Shown here: positions 17,092 through 28,831 of the stretch, piece by piece | How the letters are laid out: the number at the start of each line of letters is the position of its first letter | Position numbering within the stretch: position 1 is the first letter of the stretch | Origin: Cyanobium sp. FGCU52 | GTDB lineage: Bacteria; Cyanobacteriota; Cyanobacteriia; PCC-6307; Cyanobiaceae | Reading direction: 5' to 3' | Assembly: GCA_024958715.1 (NCBI GenBank) | Contig: JANWUS010000006.1 | Location: 1-64,000 of the forward strand | DNA length: 64,000 bases | Program-made: the position numbers and the translations under genes | The notes under the pieces: model-generated | Told to the model about the DNA's origin: nothing | Database searches by the model: none | The model's input: the letters and a program-made list of their open reading frames with translations, nothing else

Positions 17092-18055
17092 AGCGGTGCC
17101 CGGCGACCCTGCGTCGCCGATCCCCCTGGCTTCGGATTCCCTGGCCCCGTCCAGCTGGTGCTGGCAGGGCCATCGCATCGTCTGGACCTGCAGCCCGAAT
17201 CCCGCTCCCGGAGCCGCGGCAACGGTGCTGATCCACGGCTTCGGCGCCTCGATCGGCCACTGGCGCCACAACCTGCCCGCCCTGGCTCCCCACTGCCAGG
17301 TCTATGCCCTCGATCTGCTGGGGTTCGGAGCCAGCGACAAACCCCGCTCCCAGCTCGCGGGCGAGGAGCCTGAGTCCGGGGCCGTCCGCTATTGCTTCGA
17401 CCTCTGGGGGGCCCAGGTGGCCGACTTCATCGAGGCGGTCGTGCTGGCCTCCGGGCCCCGTCCCGTGCACCTGATCGGCAACTCGATCGGCGGCGTGGTG
17501 GCTCTGGTGGCGGCACGCCTGCTGGTGGAACGGGGAAGTCCGCCGGCCCAGGTGGTGCTGATCGACTGCGCCCAGCGCACCCTCGACCAGAAGCGGGTGG
17601 CGGAGCTGCCGCCCTGGGAGCGGGCGGGCCGGCTGGTGCTGCGGGCCCTGGTGCGCGAACGCTGGCTGCTGACACCCCTGTTCCGTCTGCTGGCCCGGCC
17701 GCAGGTGGTGCGGGGAGTGCTGCGGCAGGCCTACCCCAGCGGCGCCCATGTCGACGACGACCTGGTGGCCCTGCTTCTGCGGCCGGCAGGCGATCCCGGG
17801 GCTGTGGAGAGTTTCCGCGGCTTCGTGAACCTGTTCGATGACCACCTCGCCCCCGACCTGATGGAGGAGCTGCCGGTGCCGGTGCGCATGATCTGGGGCG
17901 CCCGCGATCCCTGGGAGGATCCGGCCGAGGCGGCCCGCTGGCGCTCCCGGCTGCCCTGCATCCGGGAGCTGCGGGTGCTGCCGGGCCTGGGCCACTGTCC
18001 CCACGACGAGGCCCCCGAACTTGTGAACCCGATCCTGCTGAAGTGGCTGGGCTGA
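17084..18055 (+). CDS. Alpha/beta hydrolase, related to chlorophyll dephytylase/pheophytinase group
   Basis: This is a 323-residue alpha/beta hydrolase. The oxyanion region is L-I-H-G-F-G-A-S-I-G-H-W-R, the nucleophile elbow is G-N-S-I-G-G, a probable acid Asp follows in W-G-A-R-D-P-W, and the His is in G-L-G-H-C-P-H-D-E-A-P-E. These features match the group containing plant PPH and CLD1, which remove phytol from chlorophyll derivatives, but the substrate is not proven by sequence. GTG 17084 lies within the end of the RRM gene. It converges with crtB, nine bases away. Confidence 0.8.
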   Translation: MSEAVPGDPASPIPLASDSLAPSSWCWQGHRIVWTCSPNPAPGAAATVLIHGFGASIGHWRHNLPALAPHCQVYALDLLGFGASDKPRSQLAGEEPESGAVRYCFDLWGAQVADFIEAVVLASGPRPVHLIGNSIGGVVALVAARLLVERGSPPAQVVLIDCAQRTLDQKRVAELPPWERAGRLVLRALVRERWLLTPLFRLLARPQVVRGVLRQAYPSGAHVDDDLVALLLRPAGDPGAVESFRGFVNLFDDHLAPDLMEELPVPVRMIWGARDPWEDPAEAARWRSRLPCIRELRVLPGLGHCPHDEAPELVNPILLKWLG

Positions 18056-18064
18056 GCCTCCGGC

Positions 18065-20550
<2,486 letters not shown>

Positions 20551-20562
20551 TCACTCCAGGCC

Positions 20563-20910
20563 ATGGCCGACACGCTGCTGAAGTCGACGACCCGGCACAT
20601 CCGCCTGTTCACGGCCCGGGTCGAGGAGGGCGAGCTGATCGCCGACGCCTCCCGCCTCACCCTCGACGTGGATCCCGACAACGAATTCCTCTGGGATCCC
20701 GCAGCCCTCGAGAAGGTGCAGGCCGGTTTCCGCGCCCAGGTGGATGCCCACGCCGGTGCCGATCTCAACGACTACACCCTGCGCCGGATCGGCTCGGAAC
20801 TCGAGGGGCTGCTGCGCCAGATGCTCCAGGCCGGCGAACTCCGCTACAACCCCGACAGCCGGGTGCTCAACTATTCGATGGGCCTGCCCCGCACCCCCGA
20901 AACCCTGTGA
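20563..20910 (+). CDS. ndhM: NAD(P)H-quinone oxidoreductase subunit M
   Basis: This is a 115-residue peripheral-arm subunit specific to cyanobacterial and plastid NDH-1. It reads [14 protein letters not shown] near the start, then [11 protein letters not shown] and the C-terminal [12 protein letters not shown]. These are family hallmarks. It is divergent from crtP; the next gene overlaps its stop by four bases (GTGA). Confidence 0.95.
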   Translation: MADTLLKSTTRHIRLFTARVEEGELIADASRLTLDVDPDNEFLWDPAALEKVQAGFRAQVDAHAGADLNDYTLRRIGSELEGLLRQMLQAGELRYNPDSRVLNYSMGLPRTPETL

Positions 20911-21602
20911 CCCGCTCCCGCGGCCCCGGCCGCTACGACCGCAGCACCGACGAGCCCCCCGCCCGCTACGGGCGCGAGGACTACGGCACTCGAGGCCGTT
21001 CCGATCCTCGGGAAGACTGGGCTGCGGCGGGGCCGCGGCGTAACGGCGCCGGCCCCGGTGGCCGTTCCGGCGGCCCCGGCGGCGGCTCGGGAGGGGGAGC
21101 GGGCGGCATCCAGTTCAACGTGTCCACCGTGGCGGTGCTGGCGGGGGTGCTGGTGCTGGGCATCGGCATCGGCACGGCCGTCTCCAGCAACACCGCGGGC
21201 AACCAGGGCAACATCGCCTCGAGCCAGCAGCTCGACATGGCGGTTCCCGACCCCGAGTTCTGCAAACAGTGGGGGGCCAGCGCCTTCGTGATGGACATCG
21301 AGCTGTACACCACGATGAACCCCAGCAGCAGCTTCGTGACCCAGCCCACCCTGCAGCCGGGCTGCGTGATCCGCAGGGAGAACTGGGCCGTGCTGCAGAA
21401 GCAGGGGGCGGTGACCGCCGAGCAGATGCGCGAGTGCAAGCAGCGCATGAACACCTTCGCCTACATCGGCTCGATCCGCGACAGGCCGATCGTGCGCTGC
21501 GTCTACCAAACGGACATCAGCGGCAACAAGTTCCAGACCCCCGGCGTGGCCGGGGCCGCCGATGACAGCGTGGGGGTGACGCCGGAGGGCGATCAGTTCT
21601 GA
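20907..21602 (+). CDS. DUF3172 domain protein, single membrane anchor
   Basis: This is a 231-residue protein whose GTG start overlaps the ndhM stop. It has a basic Arg/Asp-rich N-terminus, a Gly-rich linker (about residues 46-68), one transmembrane helix ([18 protein letters not shown]) and a lumen- or periplasm-facing domain with four Cys (in [18 protein letters not shown] and V-R-C-V-Y-Q) that could form disulfides. The C-terminal part matches DUF3172. Function unknown; the link to ndhM is positional. Confidence 0.8.
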   Translation: MTRSRGPGRYDRSTDEPPARYGREDYGTRGRSDPREDWAAAGPRRNGAGPGGRSGGPGGGSGGGAGGIQFNVSTVAVLAGVLVLGIGIGTAVSSNTAGNQGNIASSQQLDMAVPDPEFCKQWGASAFVMDIELYTTMNPSSSFVTQPTLQPGCVIRRENWAVLQKQGAVTAEQMRECKQRMNTFAYIGSIRDRPIVRCVYQTDISGNKFQTPGVAGAADDSVGVTPEGDQF

Positions 21603-21639
21603 TCGCCTTCTGAGCAGGCACTCTCCCCGGGATCGTCGC

Positions 21640-22626
21640 TCAGGCGGTGGCCGCGGGGGCCTGGGTCTCAGCCCGGGCCGCAGCAGGCTGCCGCAGCGGG
21701 CTGTCCGGGCTGGCGAACACGGGAAGCACCTCGCGGCGGAAGGCCTCTGCGGCCCGGGAGCAGTAGCGCGCCGGGTGGGTGATCAACTTCAGCTGGCGGC
21801 GCACCATCAGATCGGCCACCTGGGGGCGATGCAGCGTGCCGGCCGCCAGTTCCCGCTCGATCGAGACCACCGGCAGGAAGGCGGCGCCCAGCCCGGCCTG
21901 CACGGCGTTCTTGATCGCCTCGAAGGAATTGAGCTCCATCTCGATCTTGATCCGCTGCACCTCGAGCTTGGAGCGGCCCAGCAGCTGGTCCACCATCTTG
22001 CGGGTGGTGGACTGGGCATCCAGGCAGACGAAGCCCAGGCGGTAGAGGTCGTCCTTGGTGAGTTCGGGCAGCCGGGCCAGCGGATGCTTGGGGGGCAGCA
22101 CCAGGGCCAGTTCGTCGTTGGCGTAGGGCACCACCTGGAGCAGGTCGTTGAGTTCTCCGGGGAGCTCGCCGCCGATGATCGCCAGATCGACCTGGCCGTT
22201 GGCCACGCTCCAGCCGGTGCGCCGGGTGCTGTGCACCTGCAGCTGCACCGCCACGTCGGGGTATTTCTGGCGGAACAGGCCGATCATCCGCGGCATCAGG
22301 TAGGTGCCGGTGGTCTGGCTGGCGCCCACGATCAGGGACCCGCCCCGGAGATTGTGCAGGTCGTCGAGGGCGCGGCAGGCCTCCTGGCACTGGCTGAGGA
22401 TCCGGTCGCAGTAGCTCAGCAGCAGGTGGCCGGCCTCCGTGAGCTGGGCCTTGCGGCCGCCCCGGTCGAACAGCGACACGTCGAGCTGCTTCTCCAGGTT
22501 CTGGATCTGCAGGCTCACCGCCGGCTGGGTGACGTAGAGGCTGTCGGCCGCCTTCTTGAAGCTGCCTTCGCTGGCGATGGCGCGAAGGATCCGCAGCTGA
22601 TCGAGGGTGAACGGCAGATCAGCCAT
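21640..22626 (-). CDS. rbcR: LysR-type regulator RbcR (Ycf30)
   Basis: This is a 328-residue LysR regulator. The winged HTH is at residues 1-65 ([22 protein letters not shown]) and is followed by a substrate-binding domain from about residue 95. The long conserved N-terminal part is typical of cyanobacterial RbcR/Ycf30, which controls RuBisCO and carbon-concentrating genes. NdhR/CcmR is the main alternative. ATG 22626 fits the family start. It is divergent from the zeta-carotene isomerase gene; a possible -10 (TAGAGT, minus strand 22694-22689) lies upstream. Confidence 0.88.
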   Translation of the reverse strand: MADLPFTLDQLRILRAIASEGSFKKAADSLYVTQPAVSLQIQNLEKQLDVSLFDRGGRKAQLTEAGHLLLSYCDRILSQCQEACRALDDLHNLRGGSLIVGASQTTGTYLMPRMIGLFRQKYPDVAVQLQVHSTRRTGWSVANGQVDLAIIGGELPGELNDLLQVVPYANDELALVLPPKHPLARLPELTKDDLYRLGFVCLDAQSTTRKMVDQLLGRSKLEVQRIKIEMELNSFEAIKNAVQAGLGAAFLPVVSIERELAAGTLHRPQVADLMVRRQLKLITHPARYCSRAAEAFRREVLPVFASPDSPLRQPAAARAETQAPAATA

Positions 22627-22745
22627 GGGAGCAGGCAGCGACCGGGGTCGGGGCATCGGCCCGCCGGAGCGGGCTGGGGCCTGATCGGACTCTAGGGGGG
22701 ACGCAACGGTGGCGAGAATCGGCCCTTCACAACCCCGCGAAACCC

Positions 22746-23495
22746 ATGCCCGCCACGGCCACCACCCCCGGCCTGCATCACAGCAGCTGGGTGATGCTCG
22801 GGCTGCTGCTGATGTTCGCCGTGCTGCACAGCGGCGGCGCTTCGCTGCGGGCCTGGGGGGCCGAGCGCATCGGGGAGCGGGCCTGGCGGCTGCTGTTCGC
22901 CGCCGTGAGCATCCCCTCGGCCGTGGTGGTGATCGCCTACTTCCTCGCCCACCGCTACGACGGGCTGCGGCTGTGGAACCTCCAGGACCAGCCCTGGATC
23001 GTGCCGCTGGTGTGGGTGGGCACGGCCATCAGCTTCCTGTTCCTCTACCCGGCCACCTACAACCTGCTGGAGATCCCGGCGGTGCTGAAGCCGCAGGTGC
23101 GGCTCTACGCCACCGGCATCATCCGGGTGAGCCGCCATCCCCAGGCGGTGGGGCAGATCCTCTGGTGTGCCACCCACCTGCTCTGGATCGGCAGCAGCTT
23201 CATGGTGGTCACCTGCGCCGGCCTGATCGCCCACCACCTGTTCGCCGTCTGGAACGGCGACCGCCGCCTGCGCCACCGCTTCGGAGAGGCCTTCGAGGAG
23301 CTCAGGGCCAGCACCTCCGTGATTCCCTTCAGGGCCGTGCTGGACGGTCGTCAGCAGCTGGTGGCTGCCGAGTTCCTGCGTCCCGCCCAGCTGGGGATCG
23401 CCATCGCCGTGGGGGTGTTCTGGTGGGCCCACCGCTTCATCGGCCTAGGGGCCACCGCCTTCTCCCGCACCGCCCTGGCTCACTGGCTGGGGTAA
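22746..23495 (+). CDS. Probable 15-cis-zeta-carotene isomerase (NnrU family)
   Basis: This is a 249-residue integral membrane protein with about six hydrophobic segments, often labelled NnrU. The pattern matches plant and cyanobacterial Z-ISO: H-S-G near the N-terminus, [29 protein letters not shown], then [16 protein letters not shown] and S-V-I-P-F. His residues are candidate haem ligands. Z-ISO isomerises 9,15,9'-tri-cis-zeta-carotene between phytoene and zeta-carotene desaturation, fitting crtB-crtP about 2.3 kb away. Confidence 0.82.
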   Translation: MPATATTPGLHHSSWVMLGLLLMFAVLHSGGASLRAWGAERIGERAWRLLFAAVSIPSAVVVIAYFLAHRYDGLRLWNLQDQPWIVPLVWVGTAISFLFLYPATYNLLEIPAVLKPQVRLYATGIIRVSRHPQAVGQILWCATHLLWIGSSFMVVTCAGLIAHHLFAVWNGDRRLRHRFGEAFEELRASTSVIPFRAVLDGRQQLVAAEFLRPAQLGIAIAVGVFWWAHRFIGLGATAFSRTALAHWLG

Positions 23496-23545
23496 AGGGC
23501 GTGGGTAGCCCAGAACAGGGGCCAGGACCGCCCCGGCGGTCTGCC

Positions 23546-23551
23546 TACACT
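23546..23551 (+). promoter_or_regulatory. Possible -10 element for ndhF
   Basis: TACACT within CTACACTCCGC lies 23 bases before the ndhF ATG. The same 11-base string occurs before ndhD at 25672-25682, which supports a shared promoter core. No clear -35 element. Confidence 0.4.
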
Positions 23552-23574
23552 CCGCGAGAGTCTGCCCCTGCCGG

Positions 23575-25590
23575 ATGCCCTCCGCCGCCGAACTCGCCTG
23601 GTTGATCCCGGTGCTGCCCCTGGTGGGGGCCTGCCTCACCGGCCTGGGACTGATCAGCTTCAACCGCACGGTCAACCGCCTGCGCAAACCGGTGGCCGTG
23701 CTTCTTCTCACCTGCGTGGGCGCCGCCGCCGTGCTCAGCTTCGCCGTGCTGGCGGAGCAGCTGGCCGGCGCCGGGCCGCGGGAGGTGCTGTTCGACTGGG
23801 CGTCGGCCGGCACATTCAACCTGCAGATGGGCTTCCGGGTGGATGCCCTCGGCGCCGTGATGCTGTCGCTGGTCACCACCATCGCCCTGCTGGTGATGGT
23901 GTACTCCGATGGCTACATGGCCCATGACAAGGGCTACGTGCGCTTCTTCACCTACCTGGCCCTGTTCAGCAGCTCAATGCTGGGCCTGGTGATCAGCCCC
24001 AACCTGCTCGAGATCTATGTGTTCTGGGAGCTCGTGGGGATGTGCTCCTACCTGCTGGTGGGCTTCTGGTACGACCGCGATGGCGCCGCCAACGCCGCCC
24101 AGAAGGCCTTCGTGGTGAACCGGGTGGGCGACTTCGGCCTGCTGCTGGGGATCCTGGGCCTGTTCTGGGCCACCGGCAGCTTCGGCTTCGAGGAGATCGG
24201 CACCCGCCTCAGCGAGGCGGTGGCCGGCGGCAGCGTGTCCAACGGCGTGGCGGTGCTGCTCTGCCTGCTGGTGTTCATGGGGCCGATGGCCAAGTCGGCC
24301 CAGTTCCCGCTGCACGTGTGGCTGCCGGATGCGATGGAGGGTCCGACCCCCATCTCCGCCCTGATCCACGCGGCCACGATGGTGGCCGCCGGCGTGTTCC
24401 TGGTGGCCCGGCTGCAGCCGGTCTACGCCCCCTTCCCGGCGGTGCAGGTGGTGATCGCCGTGATCGGCACCATCACCCTGTTCCTTGGGGCCTCGATCGC
24501 CCTCACCCAGCAGGACCTCAAGAAGGGCCTGGCCTACAGCACCGTGTCCCAGCTGGGCTACATGATGCTGGCGATGGGCTGCGGCGCCCCGGTGGCCGGC
24601 ATGTTCCATCTCGTCACCCACGCCTTCTTCAAGGCGATGCTTTTCCTCGGCTCGGGCTCGGTGATCCATGCCATGGAGGAGGTGGTGGGCCACGAACCCG
24701 TGCTCGCCCAGGACATGCGCCTGATGGGGGGCCTGCGCAGGTTCATGCCGGTCACGGCCATCACCTTCCTGATCGGCTGCATCGCCATCGCCGGCATCCC
24801 GCCCCTGGCGGGCTTCTGGAGCAAGGACGAGATCCTCGGCCAGGCCTTCGCCACCTATCCCCTGCTCTGGGGGATGGGCTTCGTGACCGCCGGCATGACC
24901 GCCTTCTACATGTTCCGCCTCTACTTCCTCACCTTCGAGGGCGAGTTCCGCGGCAACGACAAGGCGATCGCCGCCCAGCTCCTGGCGGCCGCGGGCAAGG
25001 CGCCTGGCGGCGATGAGGAGCACGGCCATGGTCATGCCCACGCCGACCATCCGCACGAATCCGCCTGGCAGATGACCATGCCCCTGGCGGTGCTGGCGGT
25101 TCCCTCCGTGCTGATCGGCCTGCTGGGCACCCCCTGGAACAGCCGCTTCGCCGGCCTGCTCGATCCGCACGAAGCCGCTGAGATGGCCGAACACTTCTCC
25201 TGGAGCGAGTTCCTGCCCCTGGCCGGTGCCTCGGTGGCGATCTCGCTCACCGGCATCGCCGTGGCGGTGGCGGCCTACGCCCTGCGCCGCATCGACCTGG
25301 GCCAGGCCGTGGCGGCCCGCTTCCCGGCCGTGAACGCCTTCCTGGCCAACAAGTGGTATCTCGATGCCATCAACGAGCGCCTGTTCGTGCAGGGCAGCCG
25401 CCGCCTCGCCCGCCAGGTGCTGGAGGTGGACGCGAAGGTGGTGGATGGGGTGGTGAACCTCACCGGTCTGCTCACCCTCGGCAGCGGCGAGGGCCTGAAG
25501 TACTTCGAAACCGGCCGGGCCCAGTTCTATGCCTTGATCGTATTCGGCGGCGTGATCGCCCTGGTGGTGCTGTTCGGGGCCTTCGGCTGA
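23575..25590 (+). CDS. ndhF: NAD(P)H-quinone oxidoreductase subunit 5 (NdhF1-type)
   Basis: This is a 671-residue antiporter-like membrane subunit of NDH-1. The core [21 protein letters not shown] and the lysine-containing D-L-K-K-G-L-A-Y-S motifs are present. Pairing with the downstream ndhD suggests the respiratory NDH-1L module (NdhF1/NdhD1). A cytosolic or lumenal loop at residues 483-494 is His-rich (H at 483, 485, 487, 489, 492 and 494), unusual for the family. ATG 23575. Confidence 0.94.
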   Translation: MPSAAELAWLIPVLPLVGACLTGLGLISFNRTVNRLRKPVAVLLLTCVGAAAVLSFAVLAEQLAGAGPREVLFDWASAGTFNLQMGFRVDALGAVMLSLVTTIALLVMVYSDGYMAHDKGYVRFFTYLALFSSSMLGLVISPNLLEIYVFWELVGMCSYLLVGFWYDRDGAANAAQKAFVVNRVGDFGLLLGILGLFWATGSFGFEEIGTRLSEAVAGGSVSNGVAVLLCLLVFMGPMAKSAQFPLHVWLPDAMEGPTPISALIHAATMVAAGVFLVARLQPVYAPFPAVQVVIAVIGTITLFLGASIALTQQDLKKGLAYSTVSQLGYMMLAMGCGAPVAGMFHLVTHAFFKAMLFLGSGSVIHAMEEVVGHEPVLAQDMRLMGGLRRFMPVTAITFLIGCIAIAGIPPLAGFWSKDEILGQAFATYPLLWGMGFVTAGMTAFYMFRLYFLTFEGEFRGNDKAIAAQLLAAAGKAPGGDEEHGHGHAHADHPHESAWQMTMPLAVLAVPSVLIGLLGTPWNSRFAGLLDPHEAAEMAEHFSWSEFLPLAGASVAISLTGIAVAVAAYALRRIDLGQAVAARFPAVNAFLANKWYLDAINERLFVQGSRRLARQVLEVDAKVVDGVVNLTGLLTLGSGEGLKYFETGRAQFYALIVFGGVIALVVLFGAFG

Positions 25591-25672
25591 GCCGTTCGGC
25601 GCCAGCCCCCTGTTCTCACCACAGTCTGTGTGACATCGCCCATGCGCTCAGGGGCGGCAGGGCTGGGATTTC

Positions 25673-25678
25673 TACACT
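25673..25678 (+). promoter_or_regulatory. Possible -10 element for ndhD
   Basis: TACACT lies 25 bases before the GTG start of ndhD, in the same CTACACTCCGC context as the ndhF element. It suggests ndhD can be transcribed separately although only 113 bases separate it from ndhF. Confidence 0.4.
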
Positions 25679-25703
25679 CCGCCCAGATGGTCCCCCACGA
25701 CCT

Positions 25704-27311
25704 GTGCCCTTTCCCTGGCTGAGCGCAGCGATCCTGTTCCCGATCGCCGCCTCCCTGCTGATTCCCTTCGTTCCCGATGCCGGCGACGGCCGTCGCGTGC
25801 GCTGGTATGCCCTGGGGGTGGCCCTGATCACCTTCCTCTTCACGGTGGGCGGCTACCTCAACGGCTACGACCCGGCGGATCCGGGCCTGCAGCTGGTGGA
25901 GCGGGTCTCCTGGCTGCCGGACCTGGGCCTGGCCTGGTCGGTCGGCGCCGACGGCCTGTCGATGCCGCTGATCCTGCTCACCAGCTTCATCACCGCCCTG
26001 GCCTGCCTGGCCGCCTGGCCGGTGACCTTCAAGCCCCGGCTCTTCTACTTCCTGCTGCTGGCCATGGATGGCGGCCAGATCGCCGTCTTCGCGGTGCAGG
26101 ACATGCTGCTGTTCTTCCTGGCCTGGGAGCTGGAGCTGATCCCGGTGTACCTGCTGCTGGCCATCTGGGGCGGCAAGAAGCGGCAGTACGCCGCCACCAA
26201 GTTCATCCTCTACACCGCCGGCAGCTCCCTGTTCATCCTGCTGGCGGCCCTGGCCATGGGCTTCTTCGGCGGTGGCGCCCCGAGCTTCGAGTACACCGCC
26301 CTGGCGGCCAAGGGCTTTCCGGTGGGCTTCCAGGTGCTCTGCTATGCCGCCCTGCTGATCGCCTTCGGCGTGAAGCTGCCGATCGTGCCGCTGCACACCT
26401 GGCTGCCGGATGCCCACGGCGAGGCCACCGCGCCGGTGCACATGCTGCTGGCAGGGATCCTGCTGAAGATGGGCGGCTATGCCCTGCTGCGCTTCAACGT
26501 GCAGATCCTGCCGGAAGCACACGTGCAGTTCGCCCCGCTGCTGGTGGTGCTCGGGGTGGTGAACATCATCTACGCCGCCCTCACCTCCTTCGCCCAGCGC
26601 AACCTCAAGCGCAAGATCGCCTACAGCTCCATCAGCCACATGGGCTTCGTGCTGATCGGCATTGGCAGCCTCAGCGCCCTGGCCACCAGCGGGGCGATGC
26701 TGCAGATGATCAGCCACGGCCTGATCGGCGCCAGCCTGTTCTTCCTGGTGGGTGCCACCTACGACCGCACCCACACCCTGCAGCTCGATGAGATGGGCGG
26801 GGTGGGGCAGAAGATGCGCAAAATGTTTGCCCTCTGGACGATCTGCTCATTGGCGTCGCTCGCCCTGCCCGGCATGAGCGGCTTCGTGAGCGAGCTGATG
26901 GTGTTCGTGGGCTTCGCCACCAGTGAGGCCTACAGCCTCAGCTTCCGCATCGTGATCGCGGTGCTGGCGGCGGTGGGGGTGATCCTGACCCCGATCTACC
27001 TGCTGTCGATGCTGCGGGAGATCTTCTTCGGCAAGGAGAATGCGGAACTGGCCTCCCACACCCATCTGGTGGATGCCGAGCCCCGCGAGATCTACGTGAT
27101 CAGCTGTCTGCTGGTGCCGATCATCGGCATCGGCCTCTACCCCCGGATCATGACCGACAGCTACCGCGCCTCGATCGAGGCCCTCGTCGACCGCGAGGCC
27201 GGGGCCCTGGGCCGGATCGCCTCCCCACCGGGGCGTGCCGTGATGCGGCCCGCCGCCGTGCCCGCGGGCATGCCTGCCACAGCACCGCTGCAGGCACCGT
27301 CACTGGCCTGA
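25704..27311 (+). CDS. ndhD: NAD(P)H-quinone oxidoreductase subunit 4 (NdhD1-type)
   Basis: This is a 535-residue antiporter-like membrane subunit of NDH-1. Visible hallmarks are [13 protein letters not shown] (conserved Glu), [18 protein letters not shown] and [18 protein letters not shown] 25704 fits the NdhD N-terminus ([12 protein letters not shown]); the longer open frame upstream overlaps ndhF. The last 30 residues are Pro/Ala-rich and not conserved. Confidence 0.94.
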   Translation: MPFPWLSAAILFPIAASLLIPFVPDAGDGRRVRWYALGVALITFLFTVGGYLNGYDPADPGLQLVERVSWLPDLGLAWSVGADGLSMPLILLTSFITALACLAAWPVTFKPRLFYFLLLAMDGGQIAVFAVQDMLLFFLAWELELIPVYLLLAIWGGKKRQYAATKFILYTAGSSLFILLAALAMGFFGGGAPSFEYTALAAKGFPVGFQVLCYAALLIAFGVKLPIVPLHTWLPDAHGEATAPVHMLLAGILLKMGGYALLRFNVQILPEAHVQFAPLLVVLGVVNIIYAALTSFAQRNLKRKIAYSSISHMGFVLIGIGSLSALATSGAMLQMISHGLIGASLFFLVGATYDRTHTLQLDEMGGVGQKMRKMFALWTICSLASLALPGMSGFVSELMVFVGFATSEAYSLSFRIVIAVLAAVGVILTPIYLLSMLREIFFGKENAELASHTHLVDAEPREIYVISCLLVPIIGIGLYPRIMTDSYRASIEALVDREAGALGRIASPPGRAVMRPAAVPAGMPATAPLQAPSLA

Positions 27312-27411
27312 ACCGCGGGTAACGAACCTCTGCACAGCGGCCCCGGCGGTGACCTCTCCCGGCCGCCGCGCCTACGCTCCGGGTCCGAAACCCTGCCCGC
27401 CCGCTCCGACG

Positions 27412-27792
27412 ATGCGTCAGCTGAACTTTCTGCTGATCTTCAGCTTCGCCCTGGCGATGGTGATGTTCACCCTGGAGAACACGGCCGCCACCACCGTGCA
27501 CTTTCTGCCTGGTGTCAGCAGCACCCTGCCCCTGGCGGTGCTGCTGCTGATCGTGGGTGGCATCGGGGCCACCGCCGCCTGGATCTTCGCCGTCTGGACC
27601 GGGGTGGTGAAGAAGGTGGAGACCCTGCAGGACGAAGGGGAACGGGAAGCTCAGCAGGTTCGCATCCGCGAGCTCGAGAACGACCTGCAGCGCTACCGCG
27701 CCACCGTCGATGCCCAGCTGGGCCTCCTGCCCGCCGCCGGGGAATCCTCTGGCAAACCGGCCACCGAGACGGTGTCCGTCACGGTGGACTGA
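27412..27792 (+). CDS. LapA/DUF1049-like membrane protein
   Basis: This is a 126-residue protein with two transmembrane helices (about residues 4-20 and 38-62), containing F-T-L-E-N-T-A and P-L-A-V-L-L-L-I-V-G-G, followed by a charged coiled-coil (about residues 68-100) and an acidic tail. This is the LapA/DUF1049 layout, a family linked in proteobacteria to lipopolysaccharide assembly. Its role in cyanobacteria is unknown. ATG 27412; a TACGCT hexamer 33 bases upstream may be the -10. Confidence 0.72.
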   Translation: MRQLNFLLIFSFALAMVMFTLENTAATTVHFLPGVSSTLPLAVLLLIVGGIGATAAWIFAVWTGVVKKVETLQDEGEREAQQVRIRELENDLQRYRATVDAQLGLLPAAGESSGKPATETVSVTVD

Positions 27793-27897
27793 TCCCCGCA
27801 CGGAAACGCATCGATTCTCCGGGCTTGCCGCCATCCCGGCTGGCGGCCACGCTGCGCCGCCGGTACCGTTCCAGGACCCAGTCGTTGCCGGGGGCGA

Positions 27898-28785
27898 GTG
27901 GCGGACACAGGGGCAAGACTGGCGATCCGGTTGCTGCAGGATGCGGCGATGCGGGGGGAGATCGACCCCTGGGACGTGGATGTGATCGGCGTGATCGACG
28001 GTTTCCTCGATCAGCTGCGCCAGCGGATCGAGCGGCCCCGGCTCGCCGCCGTGGTGGGCGGCAGCTACGAGCAGGATCTGGCCGAGAGCAGCGAGGCCTT
28101 TCTGGCGGCGTCGGTGCTGGTGGGACTGAAGGCGGAAGTGCTGGAGGCCTCCACCTTCCCTCCGGAGCCCCTGTTCGATGACGGCGAGGAAGGCTTCGAG
28201 GCCCCCGACGATGGCAGCGGGGCGGTGGTGATGCTGCCGCCACGGCCGGAGCGTCACCTGCGCCGACGCCCGGTGGCGCCTCCACCGCTGCAGCGGCCCG
28301 TGACCCTGGGGGAGCTGATCCGCCAGCTGGAGGACATCGCCGAACGGCTGGAGAACGACGAGGGAAGCGCGCGCCATCGCCCCCGGACCCGTCGCTACAG
28401 CGAGCGGGCCGCCATCGCCCAGGTGGCAGGGCTCGCCCACCGCGAGAAGCTGCCCGAAACCACCGCCGCCCTCAGCCTGTTCCTCGCCGCCGGGAATGGA
28501 GCGGCCCGGGGGGGTGATTGGCTGAGGTTCGACGATCTTGTCCGTCTCTGGCAGGAGGAGGCGCCAGCCGGCGACGCGGACGACCTTGACCGCGACCGCG
28601 TGGGCGTGTTCTGGGCCCTGCTCTTCCTCTGTGCCCAGGGCCGGGTGGACCTGGATCAGGAGGGGGGGCTCTACGGTCCGCTGCGCCTGCGCACGAGGCA
28701 GGAGGCGGCGGAGGCGGTCGTCTCCGGCTGGGGGGACGATCAGGGGTCAGCTCGGGGGCCGGCTCGCGAACTGCTGGCCGCCTGA
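27898..28785 (+). CDS. scpA: Segregation and condensation protein A
   Basis: This is a 295-residue kleisin-like protein. The N-terminal segment A-I-R-L-L-Q-D-A-A-M-R-G-E-I-D-P-W-D-V-D matches ScpA, as does the helical F-L-A-A-S-V-L-V-G-L-K-A-E region. The middle is variable, with Pro/Arg- and acid-rich stretches, and a winged-helix-like C-terminus follows. ScpA bridges SMC heads in chromosome condensation. No scpB or smc is nearby. GTG 27898 gives the best N-terminus. Confidence 0.82.
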   Translation: MADTGARLAIRLLQDAAMRGEIDPWDVDVIGVIDGFLDQLRQRIERPRLAAVVGGSYEQDLAESSEAFLAASVLVGLKAEVLEASTFPPEPLFDDGEEGFEAPDDGSGAVVMLPPRPERHLRRRPVAPPPLQRPVTLGELIRQLEDIAERLENDEGSARHRPRTRRYSERAAIAQVAGLAHREKLPETTAALSLFLAAGNGAARGGDWLRFDDLVRLWQEEAPAGDADDLDRDRVGVFWALLFLCAQGRVDLDQEGGLYGPLRLRTRQEAAEAVVSGWGDDQGSARGPARELLAA

Positions 28786-28795
28786 GGGAAGTCCC

Positions 28796-28801
28796 TAGGC
28801 T
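28796..28801 (+). promoter_or_regulatory. Possible -10 element for the sugar nucleotidyltransferase gene
   Basis: TAGGCT lies 30 bases before the ATG at 28832, just after the scpA stop. No -35 element is obvious. Confidence 0.25.
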
Positions 28802-28831
28802 TGCCCCACTGATGGTGGATGCACGCTGCCT

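Noticed and set aside
15190-17271. Open frame of nearly 700 codons on the minus strand
   Set aside because: It is antisense to cca and the RRM gene, both with clear motifs. Gln/Gly/Arg composition shows it is a GC shadow.
21591-21604. Perfect inverted repeat GATCAG-TT-CTGATC at the end of the DUF3172 gene
   Set aside because: The loop is only two bases and no T-run follows, so a terminator is unlikely. It overlaps the stop codon and may be chance.
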